Source: Candidatus Omnitrophica bacterium CG1_02_40_15 (lineage in GTDB: Bacteria > Omnitrophota > Gorgyraeia > Gorgyraeales > Gorgyraeaceae). Taken from it: a stretch of DNA of 17,568 bases. The notes under the pieces were generated by a model. It did no database searches. It was not told the origin of the DNA and worked only from the letters and a program-made list of their open reading frames with translations. Below, in pieces: positions 1 to 6,114 of this stretch. Location: assembly GCA_001871815.1 (NCBI GenBank), contig MNVP01000057.1, positions 1,357 through 18,924 of the forward strand, given 5' to 3'. Position 1 is the first letter of the stretch; the number at the start of each line of letters is the position of its first letter. The translations under genes and the position numbers were made by a program.

Positions 1-140
1 GGGTCCTTTGGCAAAGGGATAATAACAATCTCATTGCCTTTATCAATAAGCTCTACCTTTGTCTGCGGCTGGATGTTGTATTTTTTACGGATCTTAGTAG
101 GAATAACCATCTGGCCTTTAATAGAAACTGTCAGTGTCAT
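1..140 (-). CDS. AbrB/MazE-fold (SpoVT-AbrB) DNA-binding protein, antitoxin-like, partial
   Basis: The minus strand reads from an ATG at 140-138 and runs off the left edge after about 46 codons. The product begins MTLTVSIKGQMVIPTKIRKK, the swapped-hairpin AbrB signature (xKGQxxIPxxIRxxxxI), followed by a stretch resembling VELIDKGNEIVIIPL. A Shine-Dalgarno GGGGAGG lies about 9 bases upstream of the ATG (plus-strand cctcccc near 151-157). Proteins this small with this fold are usually VapB/MazE-type antitoxins, followed by a PIN- or MazF-type toxin gene, which would lie outside the window to the left. The toxin partner is inference; a stand-alone transition-state regulator is also possible. 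Confidence 0.85.
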   Translation of the reverse strand, partial: MTLTVSIKGQMVIPTKIRKKYNIQPQTKVELIDKGNEIVIIPLPKD

Positions 141-162
141 TTGTATTATCCTCCCCATATAA

Positions 163-191
163 AGCATACAATACGATTCTCATTTTGTCAA
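163..191 (-). promoter_or_regulatory. Sigma70-type promoter for the AbrB-like gene
   Basis: On the minus strand, TTGACA (191-186) is followed by a 17-base spacer and TATGCT (168-163). Transcription would start near 156, just ahead of the Shine-Dalgarno sequence. It is divergent from the glmU promoter about 60 bases away. Confidence 0.6.
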
Positions 192-247
192 TACAAAAAC
201 ATAAATTGCCTTACTTTAATAAATTTTTGACAAAAGGCAAATATTTC

Positions 248-276
248 TTGCCTTTATAACCCATTATATATATAAT
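248..276 (+). promoter_or_regulatory. Sigma70-type promoter for glmU (near-leaderless)
   Basis: TTGCCT (248-253), a 17-base spacer and a perfect TATAAT (271-276). The predicted start site is near 283, leaving only about 6-7 bases before the glmU ATG at 290. There is no Shine-Dalgarno sequence. A second TTGACA at 227-232 has no -10 box at the right distance. Confidence 0.6.
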
Positions 277-289
277 TATACACACCCTA

Positions 290-1552
290 ATGAAAAATAT
301 AGCTGCTATTATTCTTGCCGCTGGAGAAGGCACAAGGATGAAGTCCTCTTTGCCAAAAGTCCTCCACAATATATGCGGCAAACCAATGCTAGAATATCTT
401 ATTGATAATGTCAAGTCTATCGGTATAGATAAGGTCATTGTCATTGTAGGCCATAAGGCGGGTCTTGTGAAGAAAGAGATTTGCGGCATAAAATGCATAA
501 AGCAAAGCGAACTTCTCGGGACAGGTGATGCTGTTTCAAAAGTAAGAAGTATTCTTTTAAAAGACAATAAGATAGACAATGTCCTTGTATTATATGGAGA
601 TACGCCTTTGTTGAGCCAGGGCATCATAAAAAAACTCATTGAAAAGCATGTTTCTAGTAACGCAGGCGCTACCCTTCTCACAGCGCAGCTTAAAAACCCA
701 ACTGGCTATGGAAGAGTTATTCGTTCATCTAGCAATAAAATTGTAAAGATAGTTGAGGAATTGGATGCGTCTATTTATGAAAAAGTCATAGAAGAGATAA
801 ATGTAGGGGTTTATTGTTTTAATAAAAGAGCGCTTTTTTATGGCCTTGAAAAGATAAGGCCAGACAATAAAAAAGAGGAATATTATCTTACAGATACAAT
901 AGAAGCGCTGACAAAATCCAATATCCTGGTTGAATCAATAACTACAAATGACGCCGAAGAATTTCTGGGCGTTAATACAAGGGCTGAACTAGGCAAGGCA
1001 GAATTAGTGATGAGGAAAAGGATATTGGATAGGATTATGGACGGAGGCGTAACAGTTATTGACCCTAACAACACTTATATAGAACACGACGCAGAGATAA
1101 AAAAAGACACGATTATATATCCCTATACTTTTATAGAAACTAATGTTAAAATAGGCTCTAATTGCAGTATTGGGCCTTTTGCAAGATTAAGGCCAGGCAC
1201 TGTTATAGGAGACAAAGTCGGAATAGGCAATTTTGTGGAAATAGTGCGTTCTTCTATTGGCCAAGAGACAAAGATAAGGCATCAGTGTTATATAGGCGAT
1301 ACTGTAATTGGCAAAAATGTCAATATAGGCGCAGGAACAATTGTTGCCAATTATGACGGCAGGGAAAAGCACAAGACCGTTATAGAAGATAATGCATTTA
1401 TAGGCACAGGCACTATTCTTATAGCGCCTGTAAAAGTGGGTAAAGGCGCGGTTACAGGCGCAGGAAGCGTTGTCACCAGGAATAAAGATGTCCCTGCAGG
1501 AAAAACAGTAGTAGGAATACCTGCGAGGCTGTTAAATAAGTATAAAAAGTAG
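290..1552 (+). CDS. glmU: Bifunctional UDP-GlcNAc pyrophosphorylase / glucosamine-1-phosphate N-acetyltransferase
   Basis: GlmU acetylates glucosamine-1-phosphate and then uridylates it to UDP-GlcNAc, the precursor of peptidoglycan and of lipid A (substrate of LpxA, encoded later in this window). The 420-residue product has an N-terminal nucleotidyltransferase domain (about 1-230) with AAGEGTRM at 10-17, K23 in the LPKVLH segment and the metal-site aspartate in YGDTPLL (D104). A left-handed beta-helix acetyltransferase domain with hexapeptide repeats follows (about 255-420), including the likely catalytic histidine H331 in RHQCYIGD and the NYDG motif at 354-357. It is somewhat shorter than the 456-residue E. 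coli protein. The ATG has no Shine-Dalgarno sequence and lies a few bases from the predicted transcription start. The TAG stop (1550-1552) lies inside a 29-base repeated palindrome. Confidence 0.97.
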   Translation: MKNIAAIILAAGEGTRMKSSLPKVLHNICGKPMLEYLIDNVKSIGIDKVIVIVGHKAGLVKKEICGIKCIKQSELLGTGDAVSKVRSILLKDNKIDNVLVLYGDTPLLSQGIIKKLIEKHVSSNAGATLLTAQLKNPTGYGRVIRSSSNKIVKIVEELDASIYEKVIEEINVGVYCFNKRALFYGLEKIRPDNKKEEYYLTDTIEALTKSNILVESITTNDAEEFLGVNTRAELGKAELVMRKRILDRIMDGGVTVIDPNNTYIEHDAEIKKDTIIYPYTFIETNVKIGSNCSIGPFARLRPGTVIGDKVGIGNFVEIVRSSIGQETKIRHQCYIGDTVIGKNVNIGAGTIVANYDGREKHKTVIEDNAFIGTGTILIAPVKVGKGAVTGAGSVVTRNKDVPAGKTVVGIPARLLNKYKK

Positions 1553-1577
1553 GGGCAGCACATTGTGCTGTCCCTAC
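1549..1577. repeat. 29-base palindromic repeat, copy 1
   Basis: A 14+1+14 palindrome, GTAGGGGCAGCACA, a central T, then TGTGCTGTCCCTAC, with one G:T pair. It is identical to the copy at 15872-15900 except at one base. It contains the glmU stop codon and lies just upstream of prs. Confidence 0.9.
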
Positions 1578-1591
1578 AACGAAAGGCGTAT

Positions 1592-1635
1592 ATGGAAATA
1601 ATTACAGGAGAGAGGGGCATGGAAATAATTACAGG
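1592..1635 (+). repeat. Tandem duplication of the prs start region
   Basis: The 17 bases ATGGAAATAATTACAGG occur at 1592-1608 and again at 1619-1635, 27 bases apart and in frame. The first copy's ATG has only a weak upstream signal. The segment between the copies supplies the purine-rich AGGAGAGAGGGG that acts as Shine-Dalgarno sequence for the second ATG. Confidence 0.85.
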
Positions 1636-2545
1636 GAATGCGAATCCTAAATTAGCGCAGGAGATATGCAAGTATCTAAAGATGCCTTTGGGAGATGCGC
1701 TTGTCACTACATTCAGCGAAGGCGAGATACGCGTAAAAATAAATAAGAATGTGCGCGGCAAAGATGTTTTTATAGTCCAATCAACATGCTCTCCTGTGAA
1801 TAATAACCTCATGGAGCTTCTGATCCTTATAGACGCGCTTAGAAGGGCTTCTGCGAAAAGAATCACAGCGGTGTTGCCTTATTTTGGTTATGCCAGGCAG
1901 GACAGAAAAGACCAGCCACGGGTCCCTATAACAGCAAAACTTGTGGCAAATCTTATCACTACAGCAGGCGTGGACAGGATCCTGACAGTGGATCTTCACG
2001 CAGGCCAGATTCAGGGATTTTTTGATATACCTATGGATCATCTTTACGCAGTAAATATTTTTGTAAAGCACATAAAAAAGATAAAGTTGAAAGACATAGT
2101 AATAGTCTCTCCTGACGTGGGCGGCATAAAAATGGCAAGGGCTTATGCAAAAAAATTTGAAGCTCCGCTTGCTATAGTTGATAAACGCAGGATCAGCGGA
2201 GAAGATACAGAGGCAATGAATATACTTGGCGACATAAAGGGCAAGAATCTGATTATAGTGGATGATCTTGTTGCAACAGCGTCGTCTCTTGTAGAGGCGG
2301 CTAGCGCATTAAAAAAACAGGGAGGGAAGGAAATATACGCTGCTATCACGCATCCTGTTCTTTCAGGGCCTGCGATAAAGCGTGTAAACGATTCTGTTAT
2401 AAAAAAGTTATTTGTAACAAATACCATACCTGTGGAAAATGGAAAGAAGCATAAAAAGATAGAAGTTCTGTCAATAGCGCCTCTTTTAGCAGAAGCAATA
2501 AAGAGGATTCACAACGAGGAGTCGGTAAGCTGTTTGTTCAATTAA
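1619..2545 (+). CDS. prs: Ribose-phosphate pyrophosphokinase (PRPP synthetase)
   Basis: Prs transfers pyrophosphate from ATP to ribose-5-phosphate, giving PRPP for purine, pyrimidine, histidine, tryptophan and NAD synthesis. From the ATG at 1619 the protein is 308 residues, the usual family length, and begins MEIITGNANPKLAQ like other Prs proteins. In-frame starts at 1565 (GTG, inside a palindrome) and 1592 (duplicated ATG) would add non-conserved residues. Visible motifs are the ATP-binding region YFGYARQDRK (88-97), the signature DLHAGQIQGFFDIP (125-138) and the PRPP-binding loop VDDLVATASSL (214-224). That loop usually reads DDMxDTAGT, so the third aspartate is replaced by Ala219. glmU-prs-rplY-pth matches the Bacillus gcaD-prs-ctc-spoVC order. 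Confidence 0.97.
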   Translation: MEIITGNANPKLAQEICKYLKMPLGDALVTTFSEGEIRVKINKNVRGKDVFIVQSTCSPVNNNLMELLILIDALRRASAKRITAVLPYFGYARQDRKDQPRVPITAKLVANLITTAGVDRILTVDLHAGQIQGFFDIPMDHLYAVNIFVKHIKKIKLKDIVIVSPDVGGIKMARAYAKKFEAPLAIVDKRRISGEDTEAMNILGDIKGKNLIIVDDLVATASSLVEAASALKKQGGKEIYAAITHPVLSGPAIKRVNDSVIKKLFVTNTIPVENGKKHKKIEVLSIAPLLAEAIKRIHNEESVSCLFN

Positions 2546-2603
2546 GTCAGGTTAAATTAATAAACTAAAAAGTCAAAAGGCAAAACCAAAATTCAGAAAG
2601 TTG

Positions 2604-2658
2604 TAAGCCATAAGCTATAAGTTTTAAGCTTAAAGCTTATAACTTAAAACTTAAAGCT
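2604..2658. repeat. Inverted heptamer array, TAAGCTA family, between prs and rplY
   Basis: Reads as consecutive words TAAGCCA, TAAGCTA, TAAGTTT, TAAGCT, then the inverse-sense words TAAAGCT, TATAACT, TAAAACT, TAAAGCT. The core folds into a hairpin with arms 2612-2629 and 2635-2652 (15 of 18 positions pair) around a 5-base loop. The period is 7 with one 6-base word at the turn. It lies 58 bases past the prs stop and about 30 bases ahead of the rplY Shine-Dalgarno sequence. Confidence 0.8.
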
Positions 2659-2705
2659 AAATAGTTTTTACTTTTAAGTTAACACGCGAGAAGGAGATTA
2701 TTAAT

Positions 2706-3416
2706 ATGGATTTTGTAGAATTGAAAGCAAATCTAAGAGAAGAAAAAGGAAAAGGATTGAATAAAAAGCTCAGGAATGCCGGAATGGTGCCGGGTGTGGT
2801 TTATAAAAAAGGCGAGGAGACACTATCTTTAAAGATAGATTCCAGAAGCCTTTCAAAGGCCTTACGCACAGAGGCTGGGGAGAATGTCATCATAAAACTT
2901 TTTGTCGAGGGAGACAAAAAGAAAAAAGAGAGGATAGTTGTAATAAAAGAGATACAGAAAGACCCTGTAAAGGACGTTCTTGTGCATTTGGACCTTAACG
3001 AGATATCTCTTACAGAGGCATTAAAAGTAAAGGTTCCTATTATATCAAAAGGCGAAGCAGTTGGAGTGAAGCAAGAAGGCGGGGTGTTGCAGCATGTCAT
3101 GTGGGAAGTGGAGGTAGAATGCTTGCCTACCAACATCCCTGATAAGATAGAAGTAGATATTACAAACCTCAAGATAGGCGAGACATTGAGTATAAAAGAT
3201 ATATTGCTTCCAGAAGGGGTAAAGATCCTAGGCGATTCTGGGAGCATAGTATTCAGTGTTGAACATATAAAGACGGTTGAAGAGGTTGTTGCAGCGCCTT
3301 TAGAAGGCGAATCCCTGGAGCCTGAACTTATAAAAGAGAAAAAAGAAAAAGAAGAGGTTGAGGAAGAAGAAAAGGCCGAAGCGCCGAAGACAGAGAAGAA
3401 AGAAGAGAAGAAGTAA
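2706..3416 (+). CDS. rplY: 50S ribosomal protein bL25, CTC/TL5 form
   Basis: bL25 binds 5S rRNA in the large ribosomal subunit. At 236 residues this is the long CTC/TL5 version: a 5S-rRNA-binding L25 domain (about 1-95, starting MDFVELKANLREEKGKGLNK), a beta-rich TL5 C-terminal domain (about 100-190, with VKVPIISKGEAVGVKQEGG), and a very charged Lys/Glu tail from about residue 205 to the end. The ATG is preceded by AAGGAG at a good distance. The order prs-rplY-pth is the common bacterial context. The low-complexity acidic tail is seen in many CTC proteins. Confidence 0.96.
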   Translation: MDFVELKANLREEKGKGLNKKLRNAGMVPGVVYKKGEETLSLKIDSRSLSKALRTEAGENVIIKLFVEGDKKKKERIVVIKEIQKDPVKDVLVHLDLNEISLTEALKVKVPIISKGEAVGVKQEGGVLQHVMWEVEVECLPTNIPDKIEVDITNLKIGETLSIKDILLPEGVKILGDSGSIVFSVEHIKTVEEVVAAPLEGESLEPELIKEKKEKEEVEEEEKAEAPKTEKKEEKK

Positions 3417-3420
3417 ATGA

Positions 3421-3465
3421 GGACATCACTTACAGAAACCTATGGTTTCTGTAAGTGATAAGTCC
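3421..3465. repeat. Long perfect hairpin downstream of rplY
   Basis: Arms 3425-3440 and 3444-3459 pair perfectly for 16 base pairs around the loop TAT; GGAC (3421-3424) and GTCC (3462-3465) extend the stem past a 2-base bulge. It starts 4 bases after the rplY stop. No T-run follows, so it is not a standard Rho-independent terminator and is more likely a repeat element or an RNA-stability hairpin. Confidence 0.75.
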
Positions 3466-3529
3466 GAATTTACCCCGCCCTTTTAGCAATTTTTCTCAGC
3501 TTGCTATTCAAAAGGGCGGGGTTTAATTC
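3466..3529. repeat. GC-rich nested palindrome between rplY and pth
   Basis: CCCCGCCCTTTT (3473-3484) pairs perfectly with AAAAGGGCGGGG (3510-3521). Inner arms AGCAA/TTGCT (3485-3489, 3501-3505) and outer arms GAATT/AATTC (3466-3470, 3525-3529) extend it. It directly follows the preceding hairpin. The GC-rich stem followed by TTTAATT could act as a weak terminator or attenuator, but the sharp ends suggest a palindromic repeat unit. Confidence 0.7.
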
Positions 3530-3561
3530 GCACAAGCAAAGAAACAACTCGTAGAGGGTTC

Positions 3562-3603
3562 AGTTACGGCAACTGAAGTTGCCGTAACTGAAGTGCTCAT
3601 TAA
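3562..3603 (+). repeat. Start-codon-abutting hairpin repeat, copy 1 (pth)
   Basis: AGTTACGGCAA (3562-3572) and TTGCCGTAACT (3579-3589) form a perfect 11-base-pair hairpin, followed by GAAGTGCTCATTAA up to the pth ATG at 3604. The same hairpin and tail precede lpxD at 10501-10539. A Shine-Dalgarno-like AGAGGG (3553-3558) lies on the far side of the hairpin, 45 bases from the ATG, so the repeat appears to sit between an old ribosome-binding site and the gene. Confidence 0.8.
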
Positions 3604-4188
3604 ATGAAATTAATTGTAGGCCTTGGTAACCCAGGAGAAGAGTATAAATTTACGCGCCACAACATAGGATTTTTAGTTTTAGAAAAGTTTGCCAAGGCTA
3701 ATAATATAAAATTTAAAACAAGCAAACGTTTTAATGCATTGATAGGAGAAGGCCATGTAGGCAAAGAAAAGGCTTTCCTTGCAATGCCGCAGGCATTCAT
3801 GAATCTTTCAGGCCATTCAGTGAGGCCTATCTTGAACTGGCTTGATATAGGCTATCATGATATGTTTGTAATAGTGGATGATATAGCATTGCCTTTTGGC
3901 GCAATAAGGATAAAGCCTAAAGGTTCAAGCGGCGGCCATAACGGATTAAATTCTATAATAGACTCAATCAGCACGCAAGAATTCCCAAGGATGAGGCTGG
4001 GGGTTCTAGGGAAAAAAAACATAAAAGACCTTTCAAGTTATGTGCTTGGTAAATTTACAAAAGCCGAACAGAAAAATCTTCCAGAAGTACTGGATAGCGC
4101 TGCGCAAGCTTGTGAATACTGGATAGGCCAAGGCATTAACGCCGCAATGAATAAGTTTAACTGTAAAAAGATATACTATAATAAATAA
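3604..4188 (+). CDS. pth: Peptidyl-tRNA hydrolase
   Basis: Pth cleaves peptidyl-tRNA released from stalled ribosomes and so recycles tRNA. The 194-residue length is typical. It begins with the family signature MKLIVGLGNPGEEYKFTRHN. Catalytic and substrate residues match the E. coli enzyme: N9, H19, N67 in AFMNLSG, D92 in VDDIALPFG and N113 in GSSGGHNGL. The only close upstream translation signal is the weak AAGTG inside the flanking repeat, because the hairpin repeat separates the ATG from AGAGGG. It follows rplY, as in many bacteria. Confidence 0.96.
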   Translation: MKLIVGLGNPGEEYKFTRHNIGFLVLEKFAKANNIKFKTSKRFNALIGEGHVGKEKAFLAMPQAFMNLSGHSVRPILNWLDIGYHDMFVIVDDIALPFGAIRIKPKGSSGGHNGLNSIIDSISTQEFPRMRLGVLGKKNIKDLSSYVLGKFTKAEQKNLPEVLDSAAQACEYWIGQGINAAMNKFNCKKIYYNK

Positions 4189-4200
4189 AGATAAATATTC

Positions 4201-4287
4201 TTCGAGCGGATATTACAACTATTTATGGAAATCTAGTCGAGAAGTTCTCGACTAGGCATTACAAATAAGTCAGGATGGCCGCTCGAA
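4201..4287. repeat. 87-base nested palindrome upstream of rpsF
   Basis: Outer arms TTCGAGCGG (4201-4209) and CCGCTCGAA (4279-4287) enclose a perfect 11+1+11 palindrome, CTAGTCGAGAA-G-TTCTCGACTAG (4233-4255). The sharp ends and nested layout suggest a palindromic repeat unit. It occupies the place where many bacteria carry an rpsF leader that binds the S6:S18 complex. An autoregulatory role is possible, but I could not match the published leader structure. Confidence 0.7.
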
Positions 4288-4306
4288 CATTATACAAGGG
4301 GGCGAG

Positions 4307-4588
4307 ATGAAACAATACGAAGGCATGTTTATTTTAAAGCCGGATCTGGATAAAACAGGGGTAGATAAGATCCTGGGCCAGATACAGGAGCTCGTCGCAA
4401 AACATAAAGGGGCCATATCTGAAACAAAAGAGCTGGGGAAAAATAGATTAGCTTACCCTTTAAAGAAAAATAAAGAAGGTATTTACTACCTGATAAATTT
4501 CAGCATTATCCCGGAAGCTATATCCGCTATAAAGAAAAACCTTACACTGAACGAATCTATATTGCGCCTATTGATAGTAGAAACTTAG
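4307..4588 (+). CDS. rpsF: 30S ribosomal protein bS6
   Basis: bS6 binds the platform of the small subunit together with bS18, encoded two genes downstream. The 93-residue product begins MKQYEGMFILKPDLDKTGVD and has the S6 core LGKNRLAYPLKKNKEGIYYL, with no long C-terminal tail. A GGGGG ribosome-binding site precedes the ATG. It is the first gene of the conserved rpsF-ssb-rpsR-rplI-dnaB string. The next gap holds an inverted heptamer array beginning 2 bases after the stop. Confidence 0.96.
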   Translation: MKQYEGMFILKPDLDKTGVDKILGQIQELVAKHKGAISETKELGKNRLAYPLKKNKEGIYYLINFSIIPEAISAIKKNLTLNESILRLLIVET

Positions 4589-4590
4589 TG

Positions 4591-4669
4591 AATAGTTAAA
4601 GGTTAACGGTGAAAGGTTTAAGGTGGCGCATTTACCTTTCACTTTAAACCTCAAACTTTAAACCAACAT
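4591..4669. repeat. Inverted heptamer array, GTTAAAG family, copy 1 (rpsF-ssb)
   Basis: Left arm words GTTAAAG, GTTAACG, GTGAAAG, GTTTAAG (4595-4622) are followed by a GC-containing turn and an inverse-sense right arm built from ACCTTTC, ACTTTAA, ACCTCAA, ACTTTAA, ending CCAACAT. The arms pair imperfectly in 7-base register. The left half is almost identical to the copy after ssb, whose right arm is exactly 7 bases shorter. The ssb Shine-Dalgarno sequence lies just downstream and is intact. Confidence 0.88.
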
Positions 4670-4689
4670 TGTTACAAGGAGGAGAGAAG

Positions 4690-5130
4690 ATGGCCAGCCT
4701 TAATAAAGTATTAATGATTGGAAATCTTACAAGAGACCCAGAACTTCGTTATGTTCCGAGCGGCACGCCTGTTGCCACATTTGGCCTTGCTGTAAATAGG
4801 ACATTTATGACACAGAACAAAGAGAAGAAAGATGAGGTGTGTTTTGTGAGGGTGGTTGTATTTGGCAAACAAGCAGAAAGCTGCAGCCAGTATCTAACAA
4901 AGGGCAGGCCTGTTTTTATAGAAGGCAGGCTGCAATACCGCGCATGGGAACAGGACGGCCAGAAACGAAGCACTCTGGATATAGTAGCTGACAGGGTGCA
5001 GTTTTTAGGGGCTCCTCCTGGTGGAAAACAGGCGCCAGGTACGGAAGAAATGCAGGAATCACATAAAGAAACATTTACAGAAGATGCGCCAGCAGATCAT
5101 ATTAAACCAGAAGAAGACGCGCCGTTTTAA
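4690..5130 (+). CDS. ssb: Single-stranded DNA-binding protein
   Basis: SSB coats single-stranded DNA in replication, recombination and repair. From the ATG at 4690 it has 146 residues: an OB fold (about 1-110, starting MASLNKVLMIGNLTRDPELR and including VVVFGKQAE and FIEGRLQYRAWEQ), a short disordered linker and the acidic partner-binding tip EEDAPF, comparable to the E. coli DDDIPF tip. AGGAGGAG at 4677-4684 sets this start; a TTG at 4669 would put the Shine-Dalgarno sequence inside the coding region. The gene is flanked on both sides by same-orientation copies of one heptamer-array repeat. Confidence 0.96.
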   Translation: MASLNKVLMIGNLTRDPELRYVPSGTPVATFGLAVNRTFMTQNKEKKDEVCFVRVVVFGKQAESCSQYLTKGRPVFIEGRLQYRAWEQDGQKRSTLDIVADRVQFLGAPPGGKQAPGTEEMQESHKETFTEDAPADHIKPEEDAPF

Positions 5131-5202
5131 AATAGTTAAAGGTTAAAGGTGAAAGGTTTAAGGTGGCACATTTACCTTTCACTTTACACCTTTCACCAAC
5201 AT
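5131..5202. repeat. Inverted heptamer array, GTTAAAG family, copy 2 (ssb-rpsR)
   Basis: It starts at the base after the ssb stop codon. Words GTTAAAG, GTTAAAG, GTGAAAG, GTTTAAG (5135-5162) are followed by an inverse arm ending TTTCACC AACAT. Over the first 60 bases it matches copy 1 with only about three substitutions, and it then lacks exactly one 7-base word. AAGGAG for rpsR follows downstream. Confidence 0.88.
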
Positions 5203-5222
5203 AGCGATAAGGAGATGAGAAA

Positions 5223-5504
5223 ATGCCAAGACGATCAGATGAAAAGACAAAGAGGCCAAAAACTAAAACTAAAAAGTTTGATTCAAAAGAAAAATTTTTC
5301 AGAAAAAAATCGTGCAAATTTTGCCTGGATAAAACAGAGGCCATAGATTATAAGGACTCTATGAGGCTGAAGAGGTTTATTACTGAAAAAGGTAAGATAA
5401 TGCCTAACAGGCTTACTGGTAATTGCGCAAAACATCAGCGCAAAATAGCGACCGCAATAAAAAGGGCAAGGTATATTGCAATACTACCATACGTAGGAGA
5501 ATGA
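5223..5504 (+). CDS. rpsR: 30S ribosomal protein bS18, zinc-binding form
   Basis: bS18 pairs with bS6 on the small subunit. The 93-residue protein has a basic N-terminus rich in Lys and Arg (about 1-30) and the S18 core from FCLDKTEAIDYKDSMRLKRF through the end YIAILPYVGE. C31, C34, C68 and H71 form a CxxC...CxxH set, the metal-binding (C+) version. AAGGAG lies at good distance from the ATG at 5223. It is third in the rpsF-ssb-rpsR-rplI-dnaB string. A TCGTCGT-type heptamer array follows two bases after its stop. Confidence 0.96.
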   Translation: MPRRSDEKTKRPKTKTKKFDSKEKFFRKKSCKFCLDKTEAIDYKDSMRLKRFITEKGKIMPNRLTGNCAKHQRKIATAIKRARYIAILPYVGE

Positions 5505-5506
5505 AA

Positions 5507-5587
5507 TCGTCGTTCGTCGCTCGTGAATCGTGATTCGTTGTAGTTCGTTACGAACCACGAACGACGAGTCACGAACGACGAACGACG
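5507..5587. repeat. Inverted heptamer array, TCGTCGT/ACGAACG family, copy 1 (rpsR-rplI)
   Basis: Left arm words TCGTCGT, TCGTCGC, TCGTGAA, TCGTGAT (5507-5534) lead into a turn; right arm words ACGAACC, ACGAACG, ACGAGTC, ACGAACG, ACGAACG (5550-5584) follow in strict 7-base register. The arms are reverse complements apart from word-to-word drift. The first two words are identical to the copy between bamA and skp. The rplI Shine-Dalgarno sequence (AAAGGAG) comes right after. Confidence 0.88.
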
Positions 5588-5602
5588 CGGCAAAGGAGAG
5601 CT

Positions 5603-6046
5603 ATGAAAGTAATACTTATAGAAGATGTAAAGAGCGTTGGGGCAATAGGTGATATAATAGATGTAAAAGACGGGTACGCCAGAAACTTTTTATTTCCTAA
5701 AAAGCTGGCTAGAGTTGCCATTAATTCCAATTTGAAAATCATAGAAGATATAAAAAAGAAGAAACTGATTGCGCAGGCGAAAGAGAAAAAGGAGGCAGAT
5801 GCTATTAAGGAAAAAATATCTGCGTTTTCTTGCACCATACCAGTAGAAGCAGGAGAAGATGACAAGCTTTTCGGAAGCGTTACGAGCCAGGATATTAGCC
5901 GGGCATTTGAGGTGGAAGGGCTTATAATAGAAAAGCGAAAAATAATCCTGGAAGAGCCTATAAAAAAATTAGGAGTTTACAATATATCTATAAAACTACA
6001 CCCAGAAGTGACCGCTGAGGTGAAGGTGTGGGTGGTTAAAAAATAG
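5603..6046 (+). CDS. rplI: 50S ribosomal protein bL9
   Basis: bL9 binds 23S rRNA near the L1 stalk. The 147-residue product has the family start MKVILIEDVKSVGAIGDI and the signature region VKDGYARNFLFPKKLA (N-terminal rRNA-binding domain, about 1-50), a long charged connecting helix (about 50-80, rich in Lys and Glu) and a C-terminal domain ending in EVTAEVKVWVVKK. AAAGGAG precedes the ATG. The TAG stop overlaps the next heptamer array: its G (6046) is the first base of the array. Confidence 0.97.
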   Translation: MKVILIEDVKSVGAIGDIIDVKDGYARNFLFPKKLARVAINSNLKIIEDIKKKKLIAQAKEKKEADAIKEKISAFSCTIPVEAGEDDKLFGSVTSQDISRAFEVEGLIIEKRKIILEEPIKKLGVYNISIKLHPEVTAEVKVWVVKK

Positions 6047-6114
6047 TTAAAGGTTTACGGTGTACGGTTTACGGTAAAAATATCCGCTTTTAACCTTTAA
6101 CCTTTCACCAACAT
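6042..6114. repeat. Inverted heptamer array, GTTAAAG family, copy 3 (rplI-dnaB)
   Basis: Words GTTAAAG, GTTTACG, GTGTACG, GTTTACG (6046-6073), then an AT-rich turn and the inverse arm with AACCTTT, AACCTTT, CACCAACAT. It shares the AATAG entry and CCAACAT exit with the two copies around ssb, but the left-arm words have drifted to TTTACG. Its AATAG supplies the rplI stop codon. It ends 11 bases before the dnaB ATG, and no Shine-Dalgarno sequence is left between them. Confidence 0.85.

Noticed and set aside
1565..1618. N-terminal extension of Prs from GTG at 1565 or ATG at 1592
   Set aside because: The GTG lies inside the repeated palindrome and the first ATG has only a weak ribosome-binding signal. 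Family alignment and AGGAGAGAGGGG support 1619.
3473..3521. Rho-independent terminator between rplY and pth
   Set aside because: The GC stem is strong but is followed only by TTTAATT and sits inside a larger sharp-ended palindrome. I list it as a repeat that may have terminator activity.
4669..4689. ssb start at TTG 4669
   Set aside because: It would place AGGAGGAG inside the coding sequence; the ATG at 4690 is correctly spaced from it and gives the family start.
5149..5346. Open frame overlapping the ssb-rpsR gap and the rpsR start
   Set aside because: It runs through the heptamer repeat and then out of frame through rpsR; no family resemblance.
5507..5587. CRISPR-like short repeat array
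   Set aside because: The units are 7 bases with no unique spacers, and the two halves are inverted. This is a heptamer hairpin, not repeat-spacer DNA.
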